This document shows positions 45,212 through 58,100 of a DNA stretch of 64,000 nt, one piece after another. Positions within the stretch are counted from its first letter, which is position 1; the number at the start of each line of letters is the position of its first letter. Both the position numbers and the translations under genes were made by a program. Origin of the DNA: Pilatotrama ljubarskyi (Eukaryota > Basidiomycota > Agaricomycetes > Polyporales > Polyporaceae). The notes beneath the pieces were generated by a model, which saw only the letters and a list, made by a program, of their open reading frames with translations, did no database searches and was not told where the DNA came from. Location: the NCBI GenBank assembly GCA_022385805.1, contig MU277672.1, positions 292,012 through 356,011 on the forward strand. Reading direction: 5' to 3'.

Positions 45212-48003
45212 CGTCTCCCCTTGACGGTTGCGACGATTTGAGGTCAGTGAGTGCTGTCTTCGCTCTGCGGAGTCTCGGACCTGACAGCATTATAATAGAG
45301 AAGGTCAGCGCAAGCCGCAAGGCTGTCAGGTTGTCTGTACAAACTCGTATAGCATAGATAGAGCTGTGCGCCCTTGATCAATCTTTCATCGATTATTCAA
45401 ACAGCACTTGCGGCTCACCGTGAAGTACCATCCACTGAGAGGATGCGCCATCACCGACTTTGGCAACAACTCCATAGAACGCACGCGAGCCGTGCGCTGA
45501 CATAGTAGGGCAATGCCGCTGCGTCCTGAGACTGAGACTTGCCGTTCAAGGGCAGTTACCCAACCCGAAGGGGAGGCGTGAAGGGAAACTTGCCCGTGCT
45601 GCCTCATCGGGAGACTTGGGAGGAGGAGGGGCACCAGGGTATCGTCGGCAGGATATCTCGCAGTCATATACCATCCGTCTTGAACCTCATAGGAGGGTGA
45701 GGACAGGCGCAAGTGGGATTGCAGTGCATAACACGGCGACTCGTCTGTGCTGTCTCCTTGGCAGATGGCCGGTCGCTTACCGTGCGGCGCGGTGATTCTG
45801 ATACGAAGCCGGCTGGCTGGCGCTCATGTGGTTGAGCCGGTGTCAGCATTGTTCTGCCGTTTTGCATCCGTAATACTCTCAGCGGGGTACGTCCTTGAGT
45901 GCTCCAATCATAGCTCAGTTTACAGTGGCTACAGTGCGTTGAGAGTCAAGTCTCTACATCAGGCTCATCTCCAATGTGGGCAGGTGGCGAACGGCGGGCG
46001 TTTCGCTGTGAACGAGAGCGAGGAAGCTCATCCACGCATGCATACGAGGACAACGCGGCTAGAAGTGGCACGAACTACCTTCCCCGCCCCGTCTCCACCG
46101 GTCACTACGGTGCCGGATTAACTTGCGAATGCACGACCATACAACCGAAGGCAGACCAGTTCAACGGTACCTTTTACACTCCCTCCGCACGCACTCGTTC
46201 ACAACTACGGCAAGTACGAGTCCGTTGAACTTCGCGCATTAGCACCACAACAACGGAAGTGCAGACAGGACGCTTCATGAAGGCTCATCGCGAGATCCTC
46301 CGCTCACCTGGCTTGCCCACCCGGGCTGTCCGACTTCCCATCATCATCCGATCGGGGGCGCTCGCAGTATCCGGAATTCCGCACTCCATCTGCCGCACGC
46401 TCCGTACAGTCAGCCTCGCAGCTAGGGGGGCAACAGATATCCCTCCGTCGTCGAGGTGGATGGTAAAGCCGACATCGATAGCCAGATATCCGGGAAGGAC
46501 CTCAGCACGAGTCTTTGCAGGCTTCACCGTGAGATATCTGCCAGCGGCGGTGGGGACTGGGGAAGTGGGCCTTGCTATCCTGTGACCTGCTGAGATCTGG
46601 CTGCAACGTTTTACTCGAAGCGGCTCTTGATGGAACGAGATATCTACTCACAGTCATATCCGAGGCGGCGCTCGGGACAGAGCCTGTGCACACAAGGTAT
46701 CAGTCGTCACCAGCGCGAAGTGCTGATACTAGCCTGAAGCAGAACGCTCTTAGTGAGGAGGCAGAGAACGCTTAGATTCCCACTACGGCCAGCCTATAAT
46801 GCTGTCCTTCCGACTACTCGCTTTCGCTACAGCTCATATAGTCTCACTACAGAGAGGCCCTGCGTCTTTTGGGTGATCTCAGAGCGGCGTGCCATCATTT
46901 GGCGATGTACCAGTGGCATATAGCCCGAGAGCTCCCCGCACCTGCAACTGTATCTCCCCCTTTTAGGGCTCACGAGCCATCACCAAGAATGTAAGGTGCT
47001 TACCTGAGTTCTGAGAGCACTCTTCGTACGACCATTTGCGCAGAAAGCATTAAAAAGGCTATCAGTGCTTTGCTCCTCAGCAACTCCGCTTGGTACGCGA
47101 CGGCGCACTCTTGCCGCCACCGTCCACGCGGAAACCTGCTTGTACAGTGCCATGGCGCGTCAGGAGACCGATAGGACGTTGCTTGATGAACCATGCTCCT
47201 CGCGAATCCACGGGTGAGTCGGTCGGTAGGAGCAAGCCTGTATCAAGTCATGACGAGCGTAGGCATCGGCAAACATGTCGTTGGTTGAGAGCCAAGAAAT
47301 GTTGCCTGCTTGTGGTCGAGGAGAGCCTCAGCCCGTGGTCAGGGAGACTACGTTGACTTTGGGCGGACGGCCTGAGAGGTCGGAGATTGTTGGTGGTTCG
47401 CATCCCATCAGACAGAGTGCCCGAGCAGGCTTATTACACATCCAAATGCGACCATGGATCCTGACTAGGGAGATAGAGGCTGAAAGACAACTCGGGAGTC
47501 GGTGGCCACTGCCAGCAGCCAGGGCCAGTCCTGACAACAATTGCACAGGCTAACTTGTGGGTCCACTACCATAGTAAGTACTGACAATGCGACTCAATGT
47601 CAAGCGATGATCGAACTCGCGCGAGGCAGAATCTGGACTCAGCGCTCCGACTACAAACATATCATTCGACCCCGCGCCGCTCCGCCGGCGATCGTCGACG
47701 CGCGTGATTCCGGCGAAGTGGCGGCAGCGCGCATGCGCACCATGTGCTTGCTTGCCGACGGTGCGCGCACTGCCGGGAGGTCTCTCAACACATCCTCGTC
47801 CTTTCCGCCTCTTGAGCCTTTCGCCGCTCTATACAACAACTGTGATTGCGAGATATCACCGATTTCTACGAGCCATACCGCCTGACGTCATCGCTTGCCT
47901 GCAACAGACCCCAGCGCAGTTAAGCACGCTCAAGCTCAAGGTTCTGCTCCTGCGGCTCATCGCTTCTCTTGCTTTAGAACGCTCTCAAACAGATAGACTC
48001 GCC
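45212..48003. other. 2.8-kb gene-poor stretch
   Basis: No complete gene was found. A minus-strand segment about 46577-46305 reads like protein (GRYLTVKPAKTRAEVLPGY, FTIHLDDGGISVAPLAARL) and faintly resembles exon 2 of the four-exon family (DVYFETPAGPGISLAHAL). The right end should hold the promoter of the hydrolase gene. Confidence 0.35.
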
Positions 48004-49353
48004 ATGTCGAACGAAATCATGCCTGCGGGCTCGCAGTCCGACTTTCAGCCCCCGCCCACCATCTTCGACCCCGCGACGTGCGTGCGAAAGGGCCTATGTC
48101 CCGTCACGCAGATCCGGACCAAGGGCGATCCCCTCGAGAGCCATTCGCTCTATTTCGAGCTGCACGGTTCGGGGCCGGAGAAGGTCGTGTTCATCATGGG
48201 GTGCGCGCCTCTGAGTCCCCGACTGTCATACGGTTCCGGCGTACCGTGCACTAACGGTCGGTGATGGCGCAGGCTGAACTCGAGCTCGGCGGCCTGGCTA
48301 CCCCAGGTGGAACACTTTGCGCGACAACCGGACTACTCCGTGCTGGTATTTGATAACAGAGGGGTCGGGAATAGCGACGCTCCAAAGGGGCCCTATACGT
48401 GAGCATACATTGTTCAGAGTTCGTCCCACCACTGATCACAAGCGGCACCCTTCAGCACGAGTGGAATGGCGGAAGATGTCATCACGCTCTTAGACTACGT
48501 GGGCTGGAAGGAGCCCCGTCAGGTCCACGTCGTAGGCGTATCATTGGGGGGAATGATTGCTCAGGGTGAGTAGCCAAGCCATCTCCCATCACTGAAGGCC
48601 CTCTGAGGGGCGGGCCTTTGCAGAGCTTGCCCTGAAGATCCCTGAGCGCATTGCTTCCCTCACCCTCGTCGTCACCAAACCCGGAGGGCGCCGTTACTTC
48701 GAGTTGCCGCCAGTACGTCTGTTCCACTCCAGTGCTGACCTTCAGCGATGCTCACCGTCTCCCAGTACATCGGCTTGAAGGGCATTGCGAGGCACGTATG
48801 AAAGCATGCATGTATCGGCGGTCCCAGTGTTGACCACTGGTGTTGCAGGACGATGTTCATTTCGGAGCCGGCGAAAAAGGTCCCCATCGTCCTGGATATG
48901 TTATATCCCAAGGAGTGGCTCGATAGCAAGAGCGAGACGGATCCTCAGGGTCGGACAAACAGAGAAGTGGAGACGGAGGTAGGCTTCACGTCGATACCAT
49001 GAGGATAGATGCTCATGTATGGCCAGGCATACCTCCGGCGCATCAAGTTCACCCGTCCTCAGACGTTCTTCGGGGCCATCTCGCAGATGGCCGCAGCTTT
49101 GACGCACTATGTGCCTCCAGATCAGCTGCGGAAGATATCCTCCTCCATACCCAAGGTGACAATCGTCACCGGAGACACTGACAACCTCGTCGATCCGAGC
49201 AATAGCCATCTTCTGAAGCAGCATATGCCGGAAGCGGAGCTGATAGTGCGGGGAGGTGCCGGGCATGGCATCACCGTGCAGTACAGGACGTGGTTCAATG
49301 AGCTGCTTGAGAGGGTCTTCAAGGAGGGACGCGAGAAGGCAGGGCAGCATTGA
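48004..49353 (+). CDS. Alpha/beta hydrolase
   Basis: Seven exons from ATG 48004 (MSNEIMPAGSQSDF; good Kozak context, gccATGt) to the stop at 49351-49353. Fold landmarks: KVVFIMGLNSSSAAW (oxyanion-hole strand), VLVFDNRGVGNSD, the nucleophile elbow GVSLGGMIAQ, VTIVTGDTDNLVDPSN (acid residue region) and the catalytic His in GAGHGITVQ. The triad is complete, so the enzyme is probably active on an ester, lipid or epoxide. Substrate unknown. There is no signal peptide or membrane helix. The intron after 48791 appears to be of GC-AG type. A longer in-frame start at 47704 exists but gives an implausible low-complexity extension. Confidence 0.85.
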
Positions 49354-49540
49354 GGAGACCCCGCGGGCGATGCTTGGATTACTAGAGTACATGGACTGTA
49401 GGATAATGGATTCCCAACGTGCTTTCAGACCAGGTGCAGGGAGTGGCGTGAATATCGGCATGCATGCGTGGAGCTGAGGCGAAACTGCCTCACTATGAGC
49501 ATGCAATAGTGCCGTAGAACAGCCGGGACGTACCATTTGC

Positions 49541-49798
49541 TCAGTGCTCCTTCAGCATCTCTGCGAGCTTCTTCCTCGCATCCCGAGGCAGACCCCTGAG
49601 CGCCGTCTTGGCCTCCAGCGACTCTATCCTGATGTTGCTGGGGTAGTCCGCGCCGGCCTCCTCCTGACGCTTCTGGAGGACCTCGATGAGGGATGGTCTG
49701 TGGATGTCGGAGCGTGCGGGCGCTGGCACCGGGCGGAGTGCGGGGTCGACCTGTGAGCGTGGCAGGACGCGGACCAGACGAGCGAGAGTTGGGTGCAT
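49541..49798 (-). CDS. Small hypothetical protein, possibly mitochondrial
   Basis: 85 residues from the internal ATG at 49798 (MHPTLARLVRVLPRSQ), a basic amphipathic-looking start with no acidic residues that resembles a mitochondrial presequence. The remainder contains RPSLIEVLQKRQEEAGADY and ends ARKKLAEMLKEH, helical and charged. An upstream in-frame ATG at 49909 would add a hydrophobic, Arg-rich extension. No family recognised. The gene lies tail to tail with the hydrolase and head to head with HRQ1. Confidence 0.5.
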   Translation of the reverse strand: MHPTLARLVRVLPRSQVDPALRPVPAPARSDIHRPSLIEVLQKRQEEAGADYPSNIRIESLEAKTALRGLPRDARKKLAEMLKEH

Positions 49799-50105
49799 GG
49801 CGCCGACTCGCAGCTGCAGAAGGAAGACGAGGAACGGATGAGGACGACGCCGCCACAGAGCACTCGCACAAAACAGCGCACCTCGAAGTCCGGGTGAAAG
49901 GGGTGTCACGTCACGGTGGCACGCGTGACGTGATCAAGACGCGGTCGCGTCGAGTGATCGGGCAGCGCTTAGCGCCCGCTATACCTGCTTGAGTCGCGAC
50001 CACGACCAGTCGGAAGGCACTCCCCTGACCGGCACCGCAAGCGGCGACTCTCCGCCTCCTACTCCGTCTCCTCGTTTCATCTTCTCATACCGCGCATGCT
50101 GTGAG
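49799..50105. promoter_or_regulatory. Divergent promoter region small protein / HRQ1
   Basis: 307 bp between start codons, with GTCACG/CGTGACG words clustered at 49905-49930. No motif is assigned with confidence. Confidence 0.35.
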
Positions 50106-53100
50106 ATGTCAACTACGTCGCGCAAACGGAGAGGCGGTTCTGCCGCGGACACCGAGAACGGCGACGGTGGACCTAGTACGAAGAAGCCCCGTACCAAACA
50201 GCCCCGCGGAAAGAAGCCGATACGAGTCGAGGAGAAACCTGTGTGGCCCGAGTACTTCAACGAGGTGAGTTCGGAACATGAAGCTGTCGCGAAGGCTCTA
50301 CTAATCTCCCTATCCGCTTAGTTGCTCAAGGTGCGCCTCTCGCGTTCATTTCCGACGGCCAGGGCGCAGTCGACCTAACACCTGCGACCTGGACATGTAG
50401 GTCTTCAAGGTACGCATACGGACCCCTTTGGGTGAGATGCATTGACCGCAACTACAGCACAGGCATTGAACACAGTCCTGGCGTTCTGCTCTTCCAGGAA
50501 GAACTTCGCCATTACGTTCCCAGTAGTGCGGACGTCCGTGGAATCCCTCCTCCATGTGTAAGCATCCGGATACACAGAGTACAGCCATAAGCTCAAACTG
50601 ACGCCACTATATGCAGCCCGCTAGAGCTTGAGAAAGTCGCCGAGCTGAAGTAAAGTTCATCCATAATGCGCAAGCTCCCGAGAGTGCTCACCGCTCTTCA
50701 GGGCACTCCTTCCCGAAGTCGTCAAGTTTGCGTACACTCCACGGACCGAACTCCGCATACATGGCGATCAGCATGTAGGCTCGGGACGCCGTGAGCGGTC
50801 CCCGGGCTACTCCGCCTTCCAGACCGCAGGTCCATCGAGCTCGCGTGTGAACGACGTAGACGCGGACGAGCATGTGCTCGTGCTTGACTTCATGAATAAC
50901 TCCCGAGGCAGGAAGACCGCGAGCACAGGGTAGGTTGCGAGGTCATCGCCTTGCACTCGAGCACTCCTAATGATGCGCAGTTTGGCCTATGCTTTGCCGC
51001 CTGCTCTCACCCCAGCTGCAACGAAAAAGCTTGTTGAGCGCCGGAACGAGCGCTTCGTAGAGGCGGTCAATGAGTGAGCACTCTGCTGAACGCATAGCCA
51101 AGTGCCCCCCGCTGAAAACGGAAATCCTTAGGTTGTTGAGTGCTACGCCAGCAGACGATGACCCGGTCGTGTTACTGCAAGCAGCAGCGAGAGAGCACAT
51201 TCCTGTTCACCCAGGCTTGAACCGCCTTCCAGCAGGCGCCAGTCAACCGGACGCGAAGGGCAAATATAAGGTCGTTCCTGAACCCGACAGCAGGCCCTCG
51301 ATCGAAGAGGTCATAGATGAAATAGAGCAGCAGGATTGGTACATGGAGCAGATCGCATGTCGGCGTGTCTTCGAAGCAAGGGAAGGCCAAGTTGGTAGGC
51401 ACGCCTTTCGCAAGGCCTTCTCTACAGGTATTGAAACTGTTGTATCCAGCCGCTTTGGAACCTCCTATGTCGAGTTCGATTGCACAGGCTCTGCGGGATT
51501 CTCGGAAGATCACATCGTTATACAAACACCAGGTCGCTGCCATCAACGCGCTCTCGCAAGGGAAGAACGTAATCGTGTCAACTAGCACTGCGTCTGGCAA
51601 GAGCGTGATCTACCAGGCGTGTCCACATCCTTCTAGGTGATGTAATGAGGCACTGACAGCCTGCATAGGTGCCTCTGCTACAGTTTCTAGAAGCAGACCC
51701 TCAATCGACAGCGTTCTTCGTATATCCCACCAAGGTCATTCACCAGCACGTGGTTGGAAGCGTCATCTGACTGTGCTACAGGCCTTGGCTCAGGACCAGA
51801 GGGCTGCGTTGGAGCAGTTGTTATACTCCTGCCCAGGACTCGAACACATACAAGTCTCGACGTACGACGGAGATACGCCCCAGGAGCTGCGCGCCGGTGA
51901 GGCCGTAACCCAGCGATTTGATCAATTCACTCGCTTACGCAGTCCAGGAATTCGCGAGAACGCTTCCGTAATTTTCACCAACTTTGTGGGTGTCTGTGTA
52001 GTTCGTGGATATCCGAAGGCGCTTATGGGCGTGTGTTGTAGGACATGATCCATGCCTCGATCCTTCCACACGAGGACGCTTGGAGAAGGCTCGACCTATT
52101 CCCTATCTCCCACCGCGCAGACCCTGACATATGGCAATCTAGATTCCTCAAGAATCTCAAGATCGTCGCGGTCGATGAACTGCACTACTACCATGGTATA
52201 TTTGGAAGGTTTGTTGCGGGACCGCGGTGGTCGAGGGTTCGATGATGATGATAACAATACGCCCATGGTAGTCACGTCGCCCAGGTTATGAGACGGCTCA
52301 GGCGTGTTTGTGCCGCGGTGGGAAGTTCGTGATTGCTTTTCCTGCGACTCCTGCCGCGGTACTCACGATGCTGCGACGGCAGATCGCCGGACCCGATTTG
52401 TCTCCTGCAGCGCGACAATATCAAAGCCTGGGCAACACATGAAGAATATCTTCGGCGTCGACGTACGTCATCGTCATGCATCGGAGACCTTCCGCGTATC
52501 CCAACTTACGTGTTCCACGGATCCCACAGAATATCGAGGAAGTCACAGAAGACGGGGCACCCTCCGGCAGGAAGGACTTCTTGGTGTGGAATCCTCCGCT
52601 GAAAGACCCCATGGATCCCACCCTGGGCCGTATTCACTCCATGACCGAAGCGACCAGACTGATGCGCTTTCTCATGGCGAGAGGCGTGCGAGTCATCTTG
52701 TTTTGCAAGGTACGACGAGAAGTGCCATTCACAATCATTCGCGACTTCCTGGCTGACCAAATCCTCAGATTCGGAAGTCGTGCGAACTGGTGCGCAGCCC
52801 ACGTCTTCTTGCTTACAACAAGGGCTGACTAAAGATGCACTTTGTCAGGCCATGAAGTCACTCAGACAGGAGTTGACCGCCGACGGCCGTCTCGACATAC
52901 TCGAGAGGGTCATGTCCTACCGCGGAGGATACTCACAGGAAGTGCGTCTGTACATGCGCGTGCGGAGATGATACGGGCACTCACGGTCTATGCTTAGGAT
53001 CGACGCAGAATCGAACGCGAAGCTTTCTCTGGGAACCTGCTGGGCATTGTCGCAACCAATGCCCTGGAACTCGGCGTCGACATTGGCGTGCTGGACGCTG

Positions 53101-55015
53101 TGATCATGTTAGGCTTCCCGATGGGCGGCCTGGCCAGTTTTGTAAGTTGTTCCGCTTTTCGACCTTCATCAAGATCTGAATGTGCCTCTAGCGACAACAA
53201 GCCGGCCGTGCCGGACGGCGTGCGAGAGACGCGCTCGCTGTCTTTGTCGCTGACTCGCTACCAGTAGATCAGCACTTCGTGAACCATCCGGAAGAGCTCT
53301 TTGATAGGACGACGGACGACCTCCTGATTGACCTCGACAGCAAAGTTATCCTAGAAGCTCACTTGCAGTGTGCCGGTCATGAGATGCCATTGACGGGCGA
53401 GGACGAGGTCTACTTTGGGCCTCTGATGAAGGAGATATGTGAGACAAGGCTCGTGAAGGACAAAGAAGGCTGGTGAGGGGGGTGATACTCGTCCGCTCGA
53501 CAGAGGAGCCTCATGGAAACCCGCAGGTTCCACACGCACCCGAGATACCTGCCCTATCCCTCGCGACATGTCTCGATCAGAGGCGCCGAGGAAGAGAAGT
53601 ACAGCGTCGTGGACGTCACGCGAATGGGCAAGCCCGGCGGAATCGCCACCATCCTCGAGGAGGTCGAGCTGTCGCGTGCGCTGTTCGAGATCTACGAAGG
53701 CGCAGTGGTACGTGGTCTCGTGTCAGTGCCGCGTGGCGAACGTGGATCTCTTAGTTTGTCTCCCGCAGTTCATACACCAGGGATTGACGTTCCTCGTGAG
53801 TTCATCTCCGCTGTGGATCTTGTTGTGTCTTGTCTAAGTTTGTGGTCACGATCGGGTAGGTCCAAGAAGTCAGTCATGATACCAAGATGGCGAAAGTGGT
53901 TCGGTCGGACGTCAATTGGATCACCGAGCCCAGGTATGTACCGTGGATTACCAGTCCTGGAAATGCGCGGATCCATCCATCTTATTCCCGTATAGAGACT
54001 TCACGAACGTGGACGCCATGCAGACTTACAGGATCCGAGAGATCAAGGGCTCCCCTCAGCGTGCTTTCTACGGTCGTGAGTATGCTTTTTACCTATGATT
54101 TGTGCACGGCGTCCGACATTCCGTTCTAGGCGTTGAACTCTTGACCGTCGTTTTTGGTACGTACTCCCTCAGTGATCCAGAGAAGTGTATGCCAACATAT
54201 TCACACCATAGGATACTTCAAGCTCAGGTGAAGCAGACTGCTTGCCGTGGTTCGTGCGATCTCTGACTATGCCACAGAAACAAGGCGATCATCGATGCGG
54301 TTGACTTGGACACTCCTCCGTGGCGACGCGAGACGACCGGGATGTGGCTGGACGTGCCCAAATCCGCACTGGACCTGATGCGAGCCTGTGGGATGAATCC
54401 GGCGGAGGCAATACACTCCGCCCAGCACGCGTTCTTGAACCGGTTCGCGTTGGCCATCGACCTGAAGACGGAGTGCAAGGTCCCGGAGAAAGAGTATAAA
54501 GCGGCAGCTTCGCAACGAAAACGCCCTGCGAGGTGCGAAGCCAGCTAATTGACCGGAAGCTGATCTGACATGCCGCCTCAGGTTAATCTTCTACGAACCG
54601 TCCGGGAAGACTGGAGGCGTGGCAGTGAAAGCCTTCGACCATGGTACGTTCATCCACATGATAATCATCAGCCTTCAGACTCACATCTTGTAGTGAATGA
54701 CATCCTCCGTGATGCGCATGACCGTGTAGAATCATGTGAATGCGAGGAGGGGTGCACTGCATGTACGTGTCGTGTTGCCCACTCGCTGTGCCCCTCTAAC
54801 TAGGAGCTATAGGCGTCGACAGTCCTACGTGCAAAGAAGGCAACGTAGTTGCGTCGAAGACTGGAGCTCTCATTGTCCTGAAAGCCCTGCTCGGTCGCCC
54901 AATCGACGTCGACCTCCTTCAACAGGAACCGACGGAAACTGCCGACGTGTACGACACAGTCGTCGAAGCGATGAGCGTGCGCGCCGTCGAGGGCGTGGAG
55001 GTAGAGTCCGTGTAG
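50106..55015 (+). CDS. HRQ1: RecQ4-like DNA helicase Hrq1
   Basis: 3'-5' helicase of the RecQ4/MrfA-related group, involved in DNA inter-strand crosslink repair and telomere maintenance in yeasts. The gene is heavily split. The N-terminus is basic (SRKRRGGSAADTENG). Conserved N-region: ALNTVLAFCSSRKNFAITF. Helicase motifs in order: I STSTASGKSVIYQ, Ia FFVYPTK, II VDELHYYHG (DEXH type), III VSCSATISKP, V NALELGVDIG, VI QQAGRAGRR. The C-terminal DUF1998-type region carries the cysteine cluster ESCECEEGCTA and SPTCKEGN. The stop is at 55013-55015. Exons 2 and 3 are 9 nt each, and one intron (51617-51668) appears to be GC-AG. No motif is lost. Confidence 0.92.
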
Positions 55016-55101
55016 ATGTCAGTAGATGTCCACAGTCCAGCCACCCGTAAATCTAGATCTATAGTGTGGTCACACAGTATCTGCACGGTGCACATCATAA
55101 G

Positions 55102-58100
55102 TTAGGCTAGTGGATCGAAGTCGCCCCAGTCGTCCTTCGAGAGCTGCTTGGTCGTCCCAGTGGTCCCCGGCCATTGTGGCTGGGCTGGTTTAGATGGCGC
55201 GAGCACGCTGTTCATAGACATCTGGGAGGCGAAGAATGGCGGTGGCGGAGACGCCGAAGAAGCTGGCTGCGGAGACGGTACTGGGGCCAATGTGATGTTG
55301 TAGTTCGGTGCGGGCGGCGCGTGGGTGGGTGCTAGAGATGAGAAAGTCGGCTGGGACGGCGCCATGGTCGGCGTCTGAGGCTTCGGCGCTGCCGCGAAAG
55401 CGGGGGACGAATCCATGGAGGATATGTGGGATGGGAAGGAGCCCGAGGCCACACGCGTCGCTCCCACCCCTGGCGCTGTCCTGTTCATCGAAGACCGGGA
55501 AGCGTTGGGATTGAGCGCACTTGAGATCTTCGGTGACGAGGGGAGCGAATGTGTTTGCGTTTGCATGGGAGGCGGTGGGAAGGACGTGAGGCGTTGCGGC
55601 TGTGGAGGGTTTGGAGAGGATAGAGTCGGGCTCTGGATGGCAGGCGTCCGGTCGAGACAACAATCTGTGAGAGCTCTAACGCATCCTGTATAGCTGACAT
55701 ACCGTGGGTCCACTGGTGAATATGCTGCCCCAGACGTCATCCTCCCAACTGGTAGAGTTCTCGACTGCTGCGTTTGTCTTGGGAGTCAATCCAGCCCCGT
55801 TGGCTACGAGGCTCTCGAAGTCGACTGCCCCACCCGCTACCGGCGCACTAGACCTGCCGTTGAGCGTCGTAGCGGAGCGGTCCTCCACCCTCTGCGAATC
55901 TCGGAGATACTGGTCGTGTTCACGCTCAACACGGTCGCCAAGTTTCTTGATCACCTCCATAAAACGCTTGAATTGGGAGACCGTCAAGACTGTCGTAAGG
56001 AGGTTCATTAGTTGCTTGCGCGGTGAATCTTACACGGAAGCACTGACAAGGCCCCATAGACATGGCCCAAAGTTGAGGAAGAACGAGGGTGGCGACGGCC
56101 TCTCGGTCCACCTTCATACCCATAGCTTCTTGTACATTCAATGTAGCCATCTGCCCGCGCGTGATCAGATGAACGTTACTCAGGCACAGCTCCTCAGGCA
56201 ACATACAGTGACAGCAGGTTCCTTTGTTCGAATCTTTGAAAGCAGCGGAACCAACTTCTGCGTCAAGCTCGACTGCGGAAGACGCGTCAGCAAAGACGTT
56301 CGCGCGAGAGAAATTGGGCAGCGTCCGCTGACCTGGTCTAAGGTCTTGACCATAGCAAGGAACGTCTCGAGAGTCGCCACTTTGACTGACAGTATGCGTG
56401 TTTTGGTGAACACAAGCTACTCGGAATGAGCAAAGCAAACGGATCGGCGTCATGGGTGCGCTTACCGCCACACGGGGGAACAAGACGCCCTGAACTTCTG
56501 CATAGTCAATCGTCTCACAGAGGTTCGGTACAGTCCTAAGAGCGCGCTCTTGTACCTGATGAATGGTCAGCGAATGCGCCATCTCGAATACATCTACTCA
56601 CAATGGCATGCTCAGATTCTAGAGCATTGTATACCAGTGGTAGTACATCTGTTGCAGCATGCTCAGTTCGCAGATCAGCCAGTCCCCTATTGAACTAAGC
56701 GTACGTTCCCTGAAGACAGGCTTCTCTGTCTTATCCTGGAGCATCTGGAGATTGTCCAGCAATGTCAACATATTCTGAGGAGGCTCCTTGATCGCGAAGA
56801 GCGGTTTCAGGCTGGGTAGTACGAGGGCAGCGAATTGCGTTGGTGATAGAGCTTGTGAGATGACGAAGATGTTCGGAAGGATATATGGCAGTAGATGGGT
56901 ATCTTTCATCTGTAAGGAATTTTGTGAGCGACCTTCGAGGTGGTGGTTACATGTATCCTTCGTATCTACCTCCTCCAGAAGCGATGGCAGAATCTTGCGG
57001 GTCCGGAGACCCTCTGAGAAACGGTCTAACACGCTAGTGAGTCCCTTCATGAACGAAATCTTCTCTTCTCGTGTCTTCGCGGCAAAATTAGATCGGTCGA
57101 GGAAATTCAGCGTGGATACCGGCAGCGACGAGAAGAATGGATGAAGCGGGAGGTCGGAGGGGTTAGGTCGACCATGCGGTTGCCGAGTGATGAGAGCGGT
57201 GAGCAAAGCTGAAATATATTCTCGCGTCAGCATCTAGGCTGTCGCAAAGGAGGACAGGACATCGACCTCTGAGGTCCTGATCCAAGCGTTCCATGCCAGT
57301 CAAGGGTTTGCCTGCATTTGTTCGCAGCGAATTGAGGCTGCCGTGATTTTTGAATGGTGGATTGCCTTTGCAATGCACCGCATAGATCAGGCAACCCAGG
57401 GAATACATGTCGGAAGCTGGGTCAAGTACTTCGTCCAATGCATACTCCGGTGCTGCGAGTGAGAAGATTAGTGAGACCGAGACACGACATATTGTCAGAC
57501 TTGCATACCAATGTAATCAAAGGATCGCTGGGTATATGCGAGGGCTCGCCCATCAAAGGTTGGGAACTCCCATCGTGTCGGCGCGCCATCGGCTTTCGAG
57601 AGTGGTATCGTGAGACCGAGTCCTGAGATCTTCCAGTCGCCCTGTGCATCCTGAGTTACTAGGTAGTCATACATTCACGCGTGCTCGTGTACTCACAGCG
57701 CTGTTGATGACGACACTCTCGGGGTTGATGTTCGAGTGAATGATGCGAGCCGACGAATGCAGGAATGAGAGACCTTTACAGAGCTGCAGGATTCCCTTCT
57801 GGATCTGGAACACGGAGGGTTCATCGATGCATACAAAGGACTGGATACACGGTCAGACTTACTTCAACCTCGTCCAGCTCAACCAGAGGTGTGTACTGGA
57901 AGGAACCAGGTATGGAAAGGTGTAAGGAGGATAGGAGCGGCTCGGTCGCGAATATGAGCTCATTGCGAGTCTCCTCAAGCGGTTCCACCATCTCTTGAGA
58001 TAGACGAACCAGTTAGACTAACATACAGGGGCCTCGGAACTGTCGGACATCCTTACCCAGGACGGACGGATGCCGCAGCCTGCTTAGAGCAGAGGCCTAC

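Noticed and set aside
48792..48848. Ordinary GT donor at the GTATGA site in the hydrolase
   Set aside because: It would join the wrong frame and destroy TMFISEPAKKV, so GC-AG was preferred.
52087..52150. Possible intron in HRQ1 between WRR and FLKNL
   Set aside because: The sequence reads through in frame without an intron, so none is needed.
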